Of a DNA stretch of 64,000 nucleotides, positions 26,263 to 35,119 are shown one piece after another. Below the pieces are notes generated by a model, which saw only the letters and a program-made list of their open reading frames with translations, did not search any database and had not been told where the DNA came from. A program made the position numbers and the translations under genes. This DNA comes from Pseudomonadota bacterium (GTDB lineage: Bacteria > Pseudomonadota > Alphaproteobacteria > Rhizobiales > Hyphomicrobiaceae). How positions within the stretch are numbered: the stretch's first letter is position 1; each line of letters starts with the position of its first letter. The stretch lies in NCBI GenBank assembly GCA_018242215.1, contig JAFECG010000028.1, forward strand, positions 162,124-226,123, in the 5' to 3' direction.

Positions 26263-28491
26263 ATGAGTCGGCGAGAGGTGTGTGCGTTGGCGTGCACCGC
26301 ATTTGTAATGTCATCCGGGAATCTGGGAGCTCAGGAAGTCACCAAGAACAATCAGGATGCGACATCGGTCGCATTGCCGCCCGTCGTAGTGGCAGCGCCG
26401 AAGCAGCTCATTTCGCGAACATCGAACGCGACGCCCGCAGGCGCCGACAAGAGTCAGTCAGGAGGAACGTCGAGCACGTCCAAAAAAGAAGGCGACGGCG
26501 ACGCCAGTTCTGCCCGCCACGGCTTGCCGGGATCGGCCGGAGTTTTCACGCTTGGCCAAATCGACATGGTCGGCGGAACTGCGATCACAAACGATGCGAT
26601 GTGGACGTTTTCGAAGGCGACCTTGGATCAGGCGCTGGCTCTGGCTCCAGGCGTGGCAGCATCGAATTCAGGCGGCACGCGCAACGAGCAGTTGATTTTT
26701 GTCCGCGGCTTCGACCGTTGGCAGGTTCCCATCTCGATTGACGGCATCCCGATTTACCGACCGGCCGACAACCGCATCGATTTCGCCAGCTTTTTGACCG
26801 CAAATATTTCGGAAGTTCAAATCGCGAAGGGCTACACGTCCGTTCTCAACGGGCCGGGCGGCATGGGCGGCTGGATCAATATGGTCACAAAAAAGCCGAC
26901 CCAGCCGTTCGAAGGTGAAGTCGAAGGCGGCCTGATGTTCGGAGGCGACGGCCAATACGAAGGGTACAGGACCTACGCTTCGTTTGGGACACGCCAGCGT
27001 GGCTACTATGCGCAGGTCAGCGGTTCCGTCTTGGATTTGGATGGCTGGTATCTTTCGGATGATTTCAAGCCGACAGCTGTCGAAAACGGCGGCGAGCGCG
27101 ATCATTCCTATAAAAGCAATTGGGAGGCCAATGCCAAAATCGGCATAACCCCGAACGCGACCGACGATTACTCGATCAACTATATTCGGATGAATAACGA
27201 AAAGGGTGCCCCGTACCACATCACCGATCCCGAGGCGACGCAGCGGTATTGGGATTGGCCGGATACCACGCAGCAAAATCTCTATTGGCTTTCTCACACG
27301 AAACTCTCGCCTGCATCGTTTGTCGAAACAAAAGTCTACTACACGACTTTCAGCGATAACCTGATGAGTTACGACAATCCGGCGCAAACCACCCAGACCA
27401 CGCCGAAAGCGTTTGACAGCATTTACGATGATTGGGCGGCGGGCGGCAGCCTTCTATATGGCGTCGATCTCACGCCCTGGGACACGCTGAAATCAACGTT
27501 CCTCTATCGGCGCGACAACCACACGGAGTCGCAAGGCTACAATATCAAGGGCGTGTCTTGCGGTAAAACCACCCCCTGTTTCTGGGAGCCTGATCAAACC
27601 GATCTGGAAGACACGTATTCTGTTGCATTCGAAAACACGATCCATGCCACCAGTCGGTTCGATATCGTGAGCGGTATCAGTTACGATTGGCGAAAGCTCT
27701 ACAAGGCTCAGGATTTTACGACCGATGCGGGTCTATTCGAATACAACAAGAAGGACACAGACGCCCTTAATTGGCAGACAGCCTTGGTCTATCGCTACAA
27801 CGACACGGGCAATGTGCATTTCAGCGTATCCGATCGCACACGGTTTCCAACGATTTTTGAGCGCTTCAGCTCACGGTTCGGCGGCGCGACATCGAACCCT
27901 GGTCTTCTGCCCGAACGCGCGGTCAATTACGAAGTCGGCTGGGCGAACAAGTTCGCGCCGAACAGCCAGATGTCGGCGGCCGTGTTCTATTCGGACGTGA
28001 CCAACATCATTCAGTCGGTCCCGTTCATCTATGATGGGACGGCATATACCCAGAGTCAGAATGTCGGCGACGGCAACTATTATGGCATCGAGTATTCGGT
28101 CGACTACGGCGTGAATGACTCGCTGCTAGTCGGAGGCAATGTCACCTGGATCCGTCGTGACGTGAACAATCCAACCAATGCATCCTTCGAGCTTACGGGT
28201 CTGCCGGAGGTCAAGGGCATCGCTTACGTCACCTACAAGATCACTGATGCCTGGAGCATCACGCCGAATGTCGAATTCGCGTCGGATCGCTGGACGGTCA
28301 ACACCGCGGGCACCGTGTACTACGAAACTGGAGCATTCGCGCTGGCGAACTTCCAGACCGAATACGATCTCAACGATAAGACGAGCCTCATCTTCAATGC
28401 CCGGAATCTAACAGATGAAAACTATATTCTGACGGACGGCTATCCCGAGCAGGGCCGCAATTTCTACGCCGGTATGCGGACCAAATTCTAA
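26263..28491 (+). CDS. TonB-dependent outer-membrane receptor
   Basis: 742 residues from the ATG at 26263, five bases after AAGGGGG. The signal is weakly hydrophobic (VCALACTAFVMSSGNLGAQ). The plug domain carries FVRGFDRWQVPISIDGIPIYRPAD and IAKGYTSVLNGPGGMGGWINMVTKKP. The barrel follows, with TRFPTIFERFSSRFGG... NPGLLPERAVNYEVGW and a C-terminal strand ending in Phe (FYAGMRTKF). The substrate class is unclear; a ligand used by the periplasmic redox system (metal complex, lanthanophore or cofactor) is plausible because a secreted protein and a MauG-like peroxidase follow. No TonB/ExbBD genes are nearby. Confidence 0.9.
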   Translation: MSRREVCALACTAFVMSSGNLGAQEVTKNNQDATSVALPPVVVAAPKQLISRTSNATPAGADKSQSGGTSSTSKKEGDGDASSARHGLPGSAGVFTLGQIDMVGGTAITNDAMWTFSKATLDQALALAPGVAASNSGGTRNEQLIFVRGFDRWQVPISIDGIPIYRPADNRIDFASFLTANISEVQIAKGYTSVLNGPGGMGGWINMVTKKPTQPFEGEVEGGLMFGGDGQYEGYRTYASFGTRQRGYYAQVSGSVLDLDGWYLSDDFKPTAVENGGERDHSYKSNWEANAKIGITPNATDDYSINYIRMNNEKGAPYHITDPEATQRYWDWPDTTQQNLYWLSHTKLSPASFVETKVYYTTFSDNLMSYDNPAQTTQTTPKAFDSIYDDWAAGGSLLYGVDLTPWDTLKSTFLYRRDNHTESQGYNIKGVSCGKTTPCFWEPDQTDLEDTYSVAFENTIHATSRFDIVSGISYDWRKLYKAQDFTTDAGLFEYNKKDTDALNWQTALVYRYNDTGNVHFSVSDRTRFPTIFERFSSRFGGATSNPGLLPERAVNYEVGWANKFAPNSQMSAAVFYSDVTNIIQSVPFIYDGTAYTQSQNVGDGNYYGIEYSVDYGVNDSLLVGGNVTWIRRDVNNPTNASFELTGLPEVKGIAYVTYKITDAWSITPNVEFASDRWTVNTAGTVYYETGAFALANFQTEYDLNDKTSLIFNARNLTDENYILTDGYPEQGRNFYAGMRTKF

Positions 28492-28552
28492 CTCAAGATA
28501 TCAGCACTTCGCTGGCGTTTTGATTGCGCCGGCGTCGCGACAAGGATGAGAG

Positions 28553-29089
28553 ATGTTTTGCCATTCTCGCTTGATGAGCGGTCTTCTGCCGATCGCCGCT
28601 TTGATGGCCGCGGCGCTTCCGGGAGACGCCGGCGCCGAGACGTGCACGGGTTTCCAGTGGTCTGTAGCCACCGAATTGAATTGGGTCGCAGTGCCCGACG
28701 CTGAAGCGGTGCAGACAGGCGGCAAGATTGCGTCAATTCCCGATAAGGCGATCGAGTTGACGCTCGAACCTTCGCCGTCGGCAAGGCTTCCTTTGGCACC
28801 AGGCATAAAAAAGAAAGCCATACCGAAAGACAGCTTTTCAGGATGGTTCACGATCGCCGATGTAGCGAAGCCCGGCCTCTATCAAATCACAATACCCAAT
28901 CACTCTTGGATCGATGTCATCCAGAACAACGAACTGGTATCCTCGACCGCATTTTCCGGCGACAAGAAGTGCAAAGGCTTGCGCAAGAGCGTGCAGTACG
29001 AACTTGGCGCCGGGCCTGCGATCGTTCAGATCAGCGGCGCGCCGGATAAGTCGATGAAGTTGACTATCCATGCTGCGGAAAAAAAATGA
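28553..29089 (+). CDS. Secreted protein of TonB receptor cassette, unknown family
   Basis: 178 residues with an N-terminal signal (LLPIAALMAAALPGDAGA) and AAGGA before the ATG. The mature chain begins with TCTGFQWSV and has a second Cys pair partner near KKCKGLRK; strands such as SGWFTIADVAKPGLYQITI and QYELGAGPAIVQISG suggest a beta-sandwich. It lies 60 bases after the receptor and 18 before a di-haem peroxidase. In methanobactin systems a secreted partner is modified by such a peroxidase (MbnP/MbnH); this protein is shorter and no homology is claimed. Confidence 0.72.
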   Translation: MFCHSRLMSGLLPIAALMAAALPGDAGAETCTGFQWSVATELNWVAVPDAEAVQTGGKIASIPDKAIELTLEPSPSARLPLAPGIKKKAIPKDSFSGWFTIADVAKPGLYQITIPNHSWIDVIQNNELVSSTAFSGDKKCKGLRKSVQYELGAGPAIVQISGAPDKSMKLTIHAAEKK

Positions 29090-29107
29090 AGTGAAGGCGG
29101 TTTCGGC

Positions 29108-30274
29108 ATGACCAGGGTTCGAAGTGGCCGAATGCACCTTTGTGTCGCGGCATTCGCATCAGTCGCGAGCCTCTTCGCTTTGCGATCCGCCGAGGCTGAA
29201 CCTTTGCGCACGTCGGCCGATCTTGGCCGGGCCCTCTTCGGAGATCGGAACCTTTCGCTCAGCCGCAAGAAAAACTGCATCAGCTGTCATTCGCCGGAGT
29301 TGGCGTTCACGGATCCGAGGGCGCTAGGAGATGTTCAAGGCGCGGTTTCTCGGGGAGGGGACGGCCATTCACTTGGCGACAGAAATTCACCGACACTCGG
29401 CTACGCTATGATGACGCCGCCGTTTCATATCGCGGCAGAGGAGGGAGCAGTCGGCGGAATGTTTTGGGATGGTCGCGCGCGAACCATGGCGGACCAGGTG
29501 CGCGACCCGCTTCTCAATCCAATAGAGATGGGTATGCCCGACGAGGAAAGCGTCGTCGCGCGTCTCCGCGAAAATGCCGATTACCGTGCTGCGTTTCCCG
29601 CAATTTTTGGAGCCGGAGTTTTGGCCGACACGCCAAAAGCATTCGGCGCGCTGCAGAAGGCGGTGGCCGCATATTTGCACACCGCAGACTTCGCACCTTT
29701 CGATTCCAAGTATGATCGTTCGCTTCGTGGAGAAGTGGCGCTCTCACAAAACGAAGCGAGGGGTCGCGACTTGTTTTTCGGCACGGAAGGCGCAGGGTGC
29801 TCCCGCTGCCATTCGAGCGCAGGCATCGCAGGTCTGCGCGACAATGCATTCACGAACTTTCGGTACTTTAATCTGGGGGTTCCGAAAAATACCGCCGTGC
29901 GACGGCTGAATGGCAGCGATACTCAGCGCGTCGACAATGGGCTCGGGCAAAATCCGGCGGCGAACAATGCTTCATTCGATGGCGCGTTCAAAGTTCCAAC
30001 GCTGCGCAATGTCGCCGTCACCGCTCCTTACATGCATAATGGCGCCTTTCAGGAGTTGCGGACTGCCATTCTGTTCCATTTAAGATTTTCAGATCTCAGC
30101 GGCGCGAAAATCAATCCGGAGACCGGTGCGAGTTGGCGGTCTCCCGAGGTCGACGTCAATGTCGCGACAGCCGATCTGGAGTTTCCACGTCTCTCCGGCT
30201 CGGATGTCGATGCGATTATCGCTTTCCTGAACACGTTGACAGATAAGCGCTACGAACCTCTGCTCGCCAATTGA
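29108..30274 (+). CDS. Di-haem cytochrome c peroxidase / MauG-MbnH-like
   Basis: 388 residues with a signal peptide (CVAAFASVASLFALRSAEA). Two haem c sites are present: CISCH near residue 57 and CSRCH near 236. Family elements include RNSPTLGYAMM, FWDGRARTMADQV, NPIEMGM, FKVPTLRNVAVTAPYMHNGAFQEL and the C-terminal LSGSDVDAIIAFLNTLTD. Members reduce peroxide or, like MauG and MbnH, oxidise residues in a partner protein by a high-valent di-haem. Pairing with a receptor and an unknown secreted protein favours the modifying role. It is clearly periplasmic. Confidence 0.9.
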   Translation: MTRVRSGRMHLCVAAFASVASLFALRSAEAEPLRTSADLGRALFGDRNLSLSRKKNCISCHSPELAFTDPRALGDVQGAVSRGGDGHSLGDRNSPTLGYAMMTPPFHIAAEEGAVGGMFWDGRARTMADQVRDPLLNPIEMGMPDEESVVARLRENADYRAAFPAIFGAGVLADTPKAFGALQKAVAAYLHTADFAPFDSKYDRSLRGEVALSQNEARGRDLFFGTEGAGCSRCHSSAGIAGLRDNAFTNFRYFNLGVPKNTAVRRLNGSDTQRVDNGLGQNPAANNASFDGAFKVPTLRNVAVTAPYMHNGAFQELRTAILFHLRFSDLSGAKINPETGASWRSPEVDVNVATADLEFPRLSGSDVDAIIAFLNTLTDKRYEPLLAN

Positions 30275-30454
30275 AAGAACGCGAGTTCCAGCGCCCGGCT
30301 TGGTCCGCCTTTGCCGAGTCGGATGCAGGGCGGTGCTTTCCCCATCTAACCGCCAATTCTCCTACGTCTGGCGCTCGCGCTCCAAGCCTGGACAACTCGT
30401 CGAATAGCCTCTATATTAAACCAAGTTGTTAATTAAATATCTGGTCAACTAATC

Positions 30455-30805
30455 ATGAGAGATCCGCTCAGTCGCACATTCGCAGCGCTCGCTGATCCCA
30501 CACGTCGAGCGATGCTTGCCAGACTGTCTGAGGGCGAAGCCAACGTATCGGATCTTGCGGAGCCGTTCCTGCGGGACATGAGCCTTCCGGCCGTTACCAA
30601 ACATCTGAAGGTTCTGGAAAACGCCGGGCTTATTACGAAGGGCCGCAACGCGCAGTGGCGGCCGTGCCAGCTCAACGGCGAACCTCTACGTGAAGCAGTC
30701 GACTGGATGGAGCGGCATCGGATCGCGTGGGAGGATCAGCTTGATCGGCTCGGCGCATACCTGAAAACAAAAACCAAAGGGACCCGCCATGGCCACAAGA
30801 AATAA
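30455..30805 (+). CDS. ArsR-type winged-helix regulator
   Basis: 116 residues. The DNA-binding part shows FAALADPTRRAMLARLSEGEANVSDLAEPF and LPAVTKHLKVLENAGLITKGR, standard for ArsR/SmtB. No metal-binding Cys cluster is seen, as usual in the subgroup coupled to SRPBCC proteins. Its end overlaps the start of the SRPBCC gene by 17 bases. It probably represses its own operon in response to an unknown ligand. Confidence 0.88.
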   Translation: MRDPLSRTFAALADPTRRAMLARLSEGEANVSDLAEPFLRDMSLPAVTKHLKVLENAGLITKGRNAQWRPCQLNGEPLREAVDWMERHRIAWEDQLDRLGAYLKTKTKGTRHGHKK

Positions 30806-31730
30806 ATCGAACGTCATCTCGCTCTCCCGCATCTACGACGCGCCGCTGCATGCCGTTTGGGAAGCTTGGACCGTCCCGGATGAAGTCGCTCAGTGGTGGG
30901 GGCCGCGTGGCTTTACACTGACAACCCACAGCCGCGATTTTCGCACCGGCGGCCACTGGCACTACACCATGCACGGTCCTGACGGGACCGACTACGAGAA
31001 TACAACGCAATACCTCGAAGTCGTTCCTTTGCAGCGCATGGTCTATGACCACGGCGGTCACAAGGATCGGCCGCCCCTATTCCGTGTGACGGCTTTGTTC
31101 ACCGAACGCAACGGGCGCACGCAGCTCGACATGAGCATGACATTTGCAACACCCGAAGTAGCGTCTGAAATGCGCGGCTTCATCAAGAAGGCTGGAGGCG
31201 AGGCAACGTGGGATCGGTTGGCCGAGTATCTGGAAAAACAGCGAACAGGAAAAGAGCAGTTCTTCATCGCCCGCTCGTTCGATGCCACCATCGAGCGAGT
31301 GTACGAGATGTGGACCAACCCCGATCAACTCGCGCAATGGTTGCCGCCGACGGGTGCCACCATGCGCTTCCTGCGATCGGAGTCGCACATCGGTGGTACC
31401 TCGTTCTACGCAATGACGGCTGCGACAGGCGCGGTGATGTACGGTCGATTATCTTACCTGGTGCTCGAAAGACCGAGACTTATCGTCTACACGCAGCAAT
31501 TTTGCGACGACAAGGAAGAGGTGATCAAAGCGCCGTTCTTCGCGCACTGGCCGCGAACCATGCTCACGACGGTGGAGTTGGTTTCAGAAGCCCCCGATCG
31601 CACACGCGTGAGGGTCCGCTGGGAACCTCAAGAGGCCTCCGCAGCCGACATTGCTGAGTTTGTCAAACAGCGTGGCGGCATGACTTTAGGCTGGACGGGC
31701 TCCTTCGATAAACTGGAGGCGGCGGCGTAG
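30789..31730 (+). CDS. Tandem SRPBCC (AHSA1-like) protein
   Basis: 313 residues made of two related AHSA1-type domains: residues ~8-150 (RIYDAPLHAVWEAWTVPDEVAQWWGPRGF) and ~160-313 (RSFDATIERVYEMWTNPDQLAQWLPPTG). Each has the ligand-cavity fold. Such proteins commonly follow an ArsR gene; the two-domain fusion is less usual than two separate genes. Substrate unknown. Confidence 0.85.
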   Translation: MATRNKSNVISLSRIYDAPLHAVWEAWTVPDEVAQWWGPRGFTLTTHSRDFRTGGHWHYTMHGPDGTDYENTTQYLEVVPLQRMVYDHGGHKDRPPLFRVTALFTERNGRTQLDMSMTFATPEVASEMRGFIKKAGGEATWDRLAEYLEKQRTGKEQFFIARSFDATIERVYEMWTNPDQLAQWLPPTGATMRFLRSESHIGGTSFYAMTAATGAVMYGRLSYLVLERPRLIVYTQQFCDDKEEVIKAPFFAHWPRTMLTTVELVSEAPDRTRVRVRWEPQEASAADIAEFVKQRGGMTLGWTGSFDKLEAAA

Positions 31731-31968
31731 CGACGGGCCATGAAGAATGGTGCCCGAGTGCGAATTTGGCGACGTCAATGATAGGTGCGAAAAATTTGCC
31801 AGCACCGTTGCGTTTCCCGGTGGCTGCCGCCGCCCTCGCTTGACCGAGAGCTTGAAATACAGTCGAGACGGGCGAAAATGCAACTTGGTTGCATCGCATT
31901 TTGTTCATCTCCGGCGAAATGATGAGTTGCTCGGTCAAGCGCCCGAATAAGTTAGAAAGTCGTCTGCA

Positions 31969-33630
31969 ATGACTTCTGCTAATCCACTGATCGAATTAGC
32001 TGGCTTCATCGCGCTCCTCTTGTGGGGGACGCATATGGTGCAGACCGGCGTTCAGCGCGCATTCGGCGCAAATCTCCGGGCCATCCTGGGTGCGGCGTTG
32101 CAGACCCGTCTACGCGCCTTTATTGCCGGGATGGGTGTCACGGCTCTCCTGCAGAGCAGTACCGCTACTGGACTGATGATTTCCGGATTTGCGGCGGCAG
32201 GCTTCGTCGAACTCGCTCCTGCGTTGGCTGCTATGCTCGGCGCCAACGTGGGTACGACGTTGATCGTTCAAGTTCTGTCGTTCGATGTCGGCGTGCTGGC
32301 TCCCGTTCTGATCCTTATTGGCGTCATTATGTTTCGTCGTGATTCGAGCACGCAGGCGCACGATCTTGGTCGCGTCTTCATAGGTCTCGGTTTGATGCTG
32401 CTGGCGCTGCGAAATCTTCTCGATCTCATGACGGGCTACGAGGATACGCCGAACCTCCGCATCTTGCTCGGTGCCGTTTCGACATCGCCGTTCCTCGATG
32501 TTGTTCTCGCGGCCGGCCTTACTTGGGCAGCACATTCAAGTGTCGCAGTGGTGTTGCTGATCATGTCGCTCGCTGCGAAAGGCGCGGTCCCGCCCTATGC
32601 CGCTTTCGCGCTTGTTCTCGGTGCCAATCTGGGAACGGCCATCAATCCCTTAATCGAAGGACCACCCACCAATGACCCAGTCGCAAAACGTGTCCCGCTA
32701 GGCAATCTCCTGACCCGCGTTGTCGGTGTTGCTATTGCCTCTGCTGCACTTTCGCCGATCTCACGTTTCCTGGTCACGGCCATCCCCGATGACGCACGGG
32801 CGGTCGCGGCGTTCCACATCCTGTTCAATGTCGCTGTAGCGGCTCTCTTCTTTCCTTTTTTGACGTCCTATGCACGACTATTGGAACGTTGGCTTCCCGC
32901 GCGTGTCGATCCGAAGGATCCCTCTTTGCCTCGGTATTTGGATCCCGCAGCGCGAGAAACGCCGATCGTCGCGCTCGGTTCTGCTTCACGAGAGGCGCTC
33001 CGGCTTGCCGACGTACTGACCGACATGCTCCACGGGGTCAAAGCCTGTCTTGTCACCAACGATCGGCGCCTGATGGTCGAAACGCGCCGGCAAGACGATG
33101 TGATTGATCGCCTGAATACCGCAATCAAGACCTATTTGACGTCGATAGATCCCGATGAACTCAGCGAGTCTGATCAACGCCGATTGAATGAAATCATCAT
33201 ATTCGCAATGAATATCGAACAAGCGGGTGACGTCATCGACCGCAGCCTCCTTCCGCACATCGCCAAGCGCTCGAAGCGAGGTCTCGTTCTTGCGAACGAG
33301 GACGAAGCCGAGTTGGTACAATTGATTGAGCGCCTGTGTGCGAACGTCGGCTTGGCAGCGTCGTTATTCATGACCGATGACGAGCGGATGGCACATCGAC
33401 TCGCGGAGGAAAAAGTTGTTTTCCGGGATGCGGAGACGCTCGCGACCAGGGCGCATGTCGATAAAATGCGGAGCGGGCGACTTGACGTCGTCCAAGCCAC
33501 CGCGCTGCACCTTGATCTCTTGAGGGACATGAAGTTGCTCAACGGCTACATCGTGGCTGCCGCGGCATATCCTGTTCTCGAACGTTCCGGTGCTTTGCTC
33601 CCGAGCCGGATTGCAAAGCACGACCGGTAA
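31969..33630 (+). CDS. Na/Pi cotransporter family protein with PhoU-like tail
   Basis: 553 residues. The first ~320 are membrane segments with two related repeats, each carrying a Gln/Ser-Thr motif (GVTALLQSSTATGLM and TWAAHSSVAVVLLIMS) plus LGANVGTTLIVQ and LGANLGTAINPLI, the Na/Pi (NptA/SLC34) signatures. The C-terminal ~210 residues are helical and PhoU-like (ADVLTDMLHGVK, NIEQAGDVIDRSLL). It imports or exports phosphate with sodium. No regulatory gene is attached. Confidence 0.9.
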   Translation: MTSANPLIELAGFIALLLWGTHMVQTGVQRAFGANLRAILGAALQTRLRAFIAGMGVTALLQSSTATGLMISGFAAAGFVELAPALAAMLGANVGTTLIVQVLSFDVGVLAPVLILIGVIMFRRDSSTQAHDLGRVFIGLGLMLLALRNLLDLMTGYEDTPNLRILLGAVSTSPFLDVVLAAGLTWAAHSSVAVVLLIMSLAAKGAVPPYAAFALVLGANLGTAINPLIEGPPTNDPVAKRVPLGNLLTRVVGVAIASAALSPISRFLVTAIPDDARAVAAFHILFNVAVAALFFPFLTSYARLLERWLPARVDPKDPSLPRYLDPAARETPIVALGSASREALRLADVLTDMLHGVKACLVTNDRRLMVETRRQDDVIDRLNTAIKTYLTSIDPDELSESDQRRLNEIIIFAMNIEQAGDVIDRSLLPHIAKRSKRGLVLANEDEAELVQLIERLCANVGLAASLFMTDDERMAHRLAEEKVVFRDAETLATRAHVDKMRSGRLDVVQATALHLDLLRDMKLLNGYIVAAAAYPVLERSGALLPSRIAKHDR

Positions 33631-33707
33631 GATCTGAGGGGAGCGATCGACAGCAAGAACTCCGGCCTCGCGTGGGATCATGCACGAAAGACCGGAGATC
33701 TCAGTCT

Positions 33708-33992
33708 TTAATCGTCGTAGCCTGTCATGATCTCGCCGGTGGCGGGATTGGCATGGCCTTCGATGCGCACGCCGTCCGCGTTCGTTGCGTCGAACTCGTA
33801 GGCGCCATCGTCGATTTCGATCTTGGTTACGCTATAGCCTTGAGCCTTTAGTTTCTGGATCACCTCGGACACCGAAAGCCACTTGTCCGCCGGAACATTG
33901 AGCCGGTGCTTATGATCGTCGGCTTGGGCAGCTATGGCGAAACCGAAAAGGATCGCGGCCACGGTAACGATAAGATTGCGGGCCTTCTGCAT
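33708..33992 (-). CDS. PepSY-domain periplasmic protein
   Basis: 94 residues with signal peptide (IVTVAAILFGFAIAAQA). The body, SVSEVIQKLKAQGYSVTKIEIDDGAYEFDATNADG, ending GEIMTGYDD, is a PepSY domain. It may bind a peptidase or a sensor. It is divergent from a second, related PepSY gene and next to a two-component system. Confidence 0.85.
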   Translation of the reverse strand: MQKARNLIVTVAAILFGFAIAAQADDHKHRLNVPADKWLSVSEVIQKLKAQGYSVTKIEIDDGAYEFDATNADGVRIEGHANPATGEIMTGYDD

Positions 33993-34130
33993 CGGGGAAA
34001 CTCCTTTATTTTGTCAAACCGCTATCGGTCAGGCGTCAACTTGCCCGAGGCGCCCTGACGGCGATCTGATGGCGTCCGTCAGCATGTTGTCAGCTTTGAT
34101 GCTTCACGATGCGGCCCAATGGATTTCACA

Positions 34131-34454
34131 ATGAAGCGCTTCACGTACCTTTCCTTGATTTTCCTTTCGCTTCTGGCCGTCGCATCTCTTCCGGCATTAG
34201 CCGATGATGACGACGATCGGGACCACGAGATTGCCCGGAAAGCGTTGAGCGAGGGCCGCATCCGTCCGCTGACGGAAATCATGGATGGATTGAGGGTCCA
34301 GTTTCCCGGCCAAGTTGTCGGCGTCGAGTTCAAGGCAAAAAAAAGCGGTGTCTTTATTTATGAGTTCAAAGTCCTGACGCCCGACGGCAAGCTCAAAGAG
34401 GTCAAGGTCGATGCGGCCACGGCAAAGATCCTGAAGATCGAGGATGATGATTGA
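34131..34454 (+). CDS. PepSY-like protein co-transcribed with two-component system
   Basis: 107 residues from the ATG at 34131; an ATG four codons upstream is possible. Signal peptide YLSLIFLSLLAVASLPALA, followed by an acidic run (DDDDDRDHE) and a PepSY domain (EIMDGLRVQFPGQVVGVEFKAKK... YEFKVLTPDGKLKEVKVDAATAKIL). Its stop overlaps the response regulator ATG by one base. Secreted PepSY proteins in such operons often modulate the sensor kinase. Confidence 0.84.
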   Translation: MKRFTYLSLIFLSLLAVASLPALADDDDDRDHEIARKALSEGRIRPLTEIMDGLRVQFPGQVVGVEFKAKKSGVFIYEFKVLTPDGKLKEVKVDAATAKILKIEDDD

Positions 34455-35119
34455 TGCGCATTCTCATCGTCGAGGATGAACCGAAAATCGCGCAAAGCCT
34501 TGCGACGGCCCTGACGGCCGCAAGCTATAGCGTCGACACCGTGTCCGATGGCGAAGAGGCCTGGTTCCGCGGCGACACCGAAAATTTTGACCTCGTAATA
34601 TTGGATCTTGGCCTGCCCAAGATCGATGGACTCTCGGTGCTCAAGCGATGGCGCGCCGAAGGACGAACAATGCCTGTTCTCATTCTAACGGCGCGGGGTG
34701 CCTGGATGGAGCGGGTGGAAGGCATCGATGCTGGTGCCGATGACTATCTCGTCAAGCCTTTCCAGATTGAGGAATTGATTGCCAGGGTTCGCGCGCTTAT
34801 TCGCCGCTCGGTTGGCCAGGGATCGGCTCTTCTGACGGCGGGCGGGCTGACGGTTGACACCCGGCAGATGCGCGTCCTGATCGAGGGCTCTCCCGTGGCC
34901 GTATCTCCGCTGGAATACCGCCTGATTTCCTATCTCATCCACCACAAGGGAAGAGTCGTGCCGCCGACAGAGCTGATCGAGCATCTTTACGGCGACGACG
35001 ACGCCAGGGACGCCAACGCACTGGAAGCCGTGGTGACGCGCCTGCGCAAGAAGCTTGGCCAGGATCTGATCGAGACACGGCGTGGCTTCGGGTACATCGT
35101 CGCGGATTTGCCGGCATGA
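34454..35119 (+). CDS. OmpR/PhoB-type response regulator
   Basis: 221 residues from the ATG at 34454. The receiver has ILIVEDEP and phospho-acceptor Asp51 (LVILDLGLPKIDG), ILTARGAW and the Lys in DYLVKPFQ. The winged helix has VSPLEYRLISYLIHHKGRVV and the ending LRKKLGQDLIETRRGFGYIV. It is coupled to the kinase by a four-base overlap. Target genes probably include the flanking PepSY genes. Confidence 0.92.
   Translation: MRILIVEDEPKIAQSLATALTAASYSVDTVSDGEEAWFRGDTENFDLVILDLGLPKIDGLSVLKRWRAEGRTMPVLILTARGAWMERVEGIDAGADDYLVKPFQIEELIARVRALIRRSVGQGSALLTAGGLTVDTRQMRVLIEGSPVAVSPLEYRLISYLIHHKGRVVPPTELIEHLYGDDDARDANALEAVVTRLRKKLGQDLIETRRGFGYIVADLPA

Noticed and set aside
28553-29089. MbnP identity for the secreted protein before the di-haem peroxidase
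   Set aside because: It is too short, and I see no MbnP signature; only the gene arrangement is similar.
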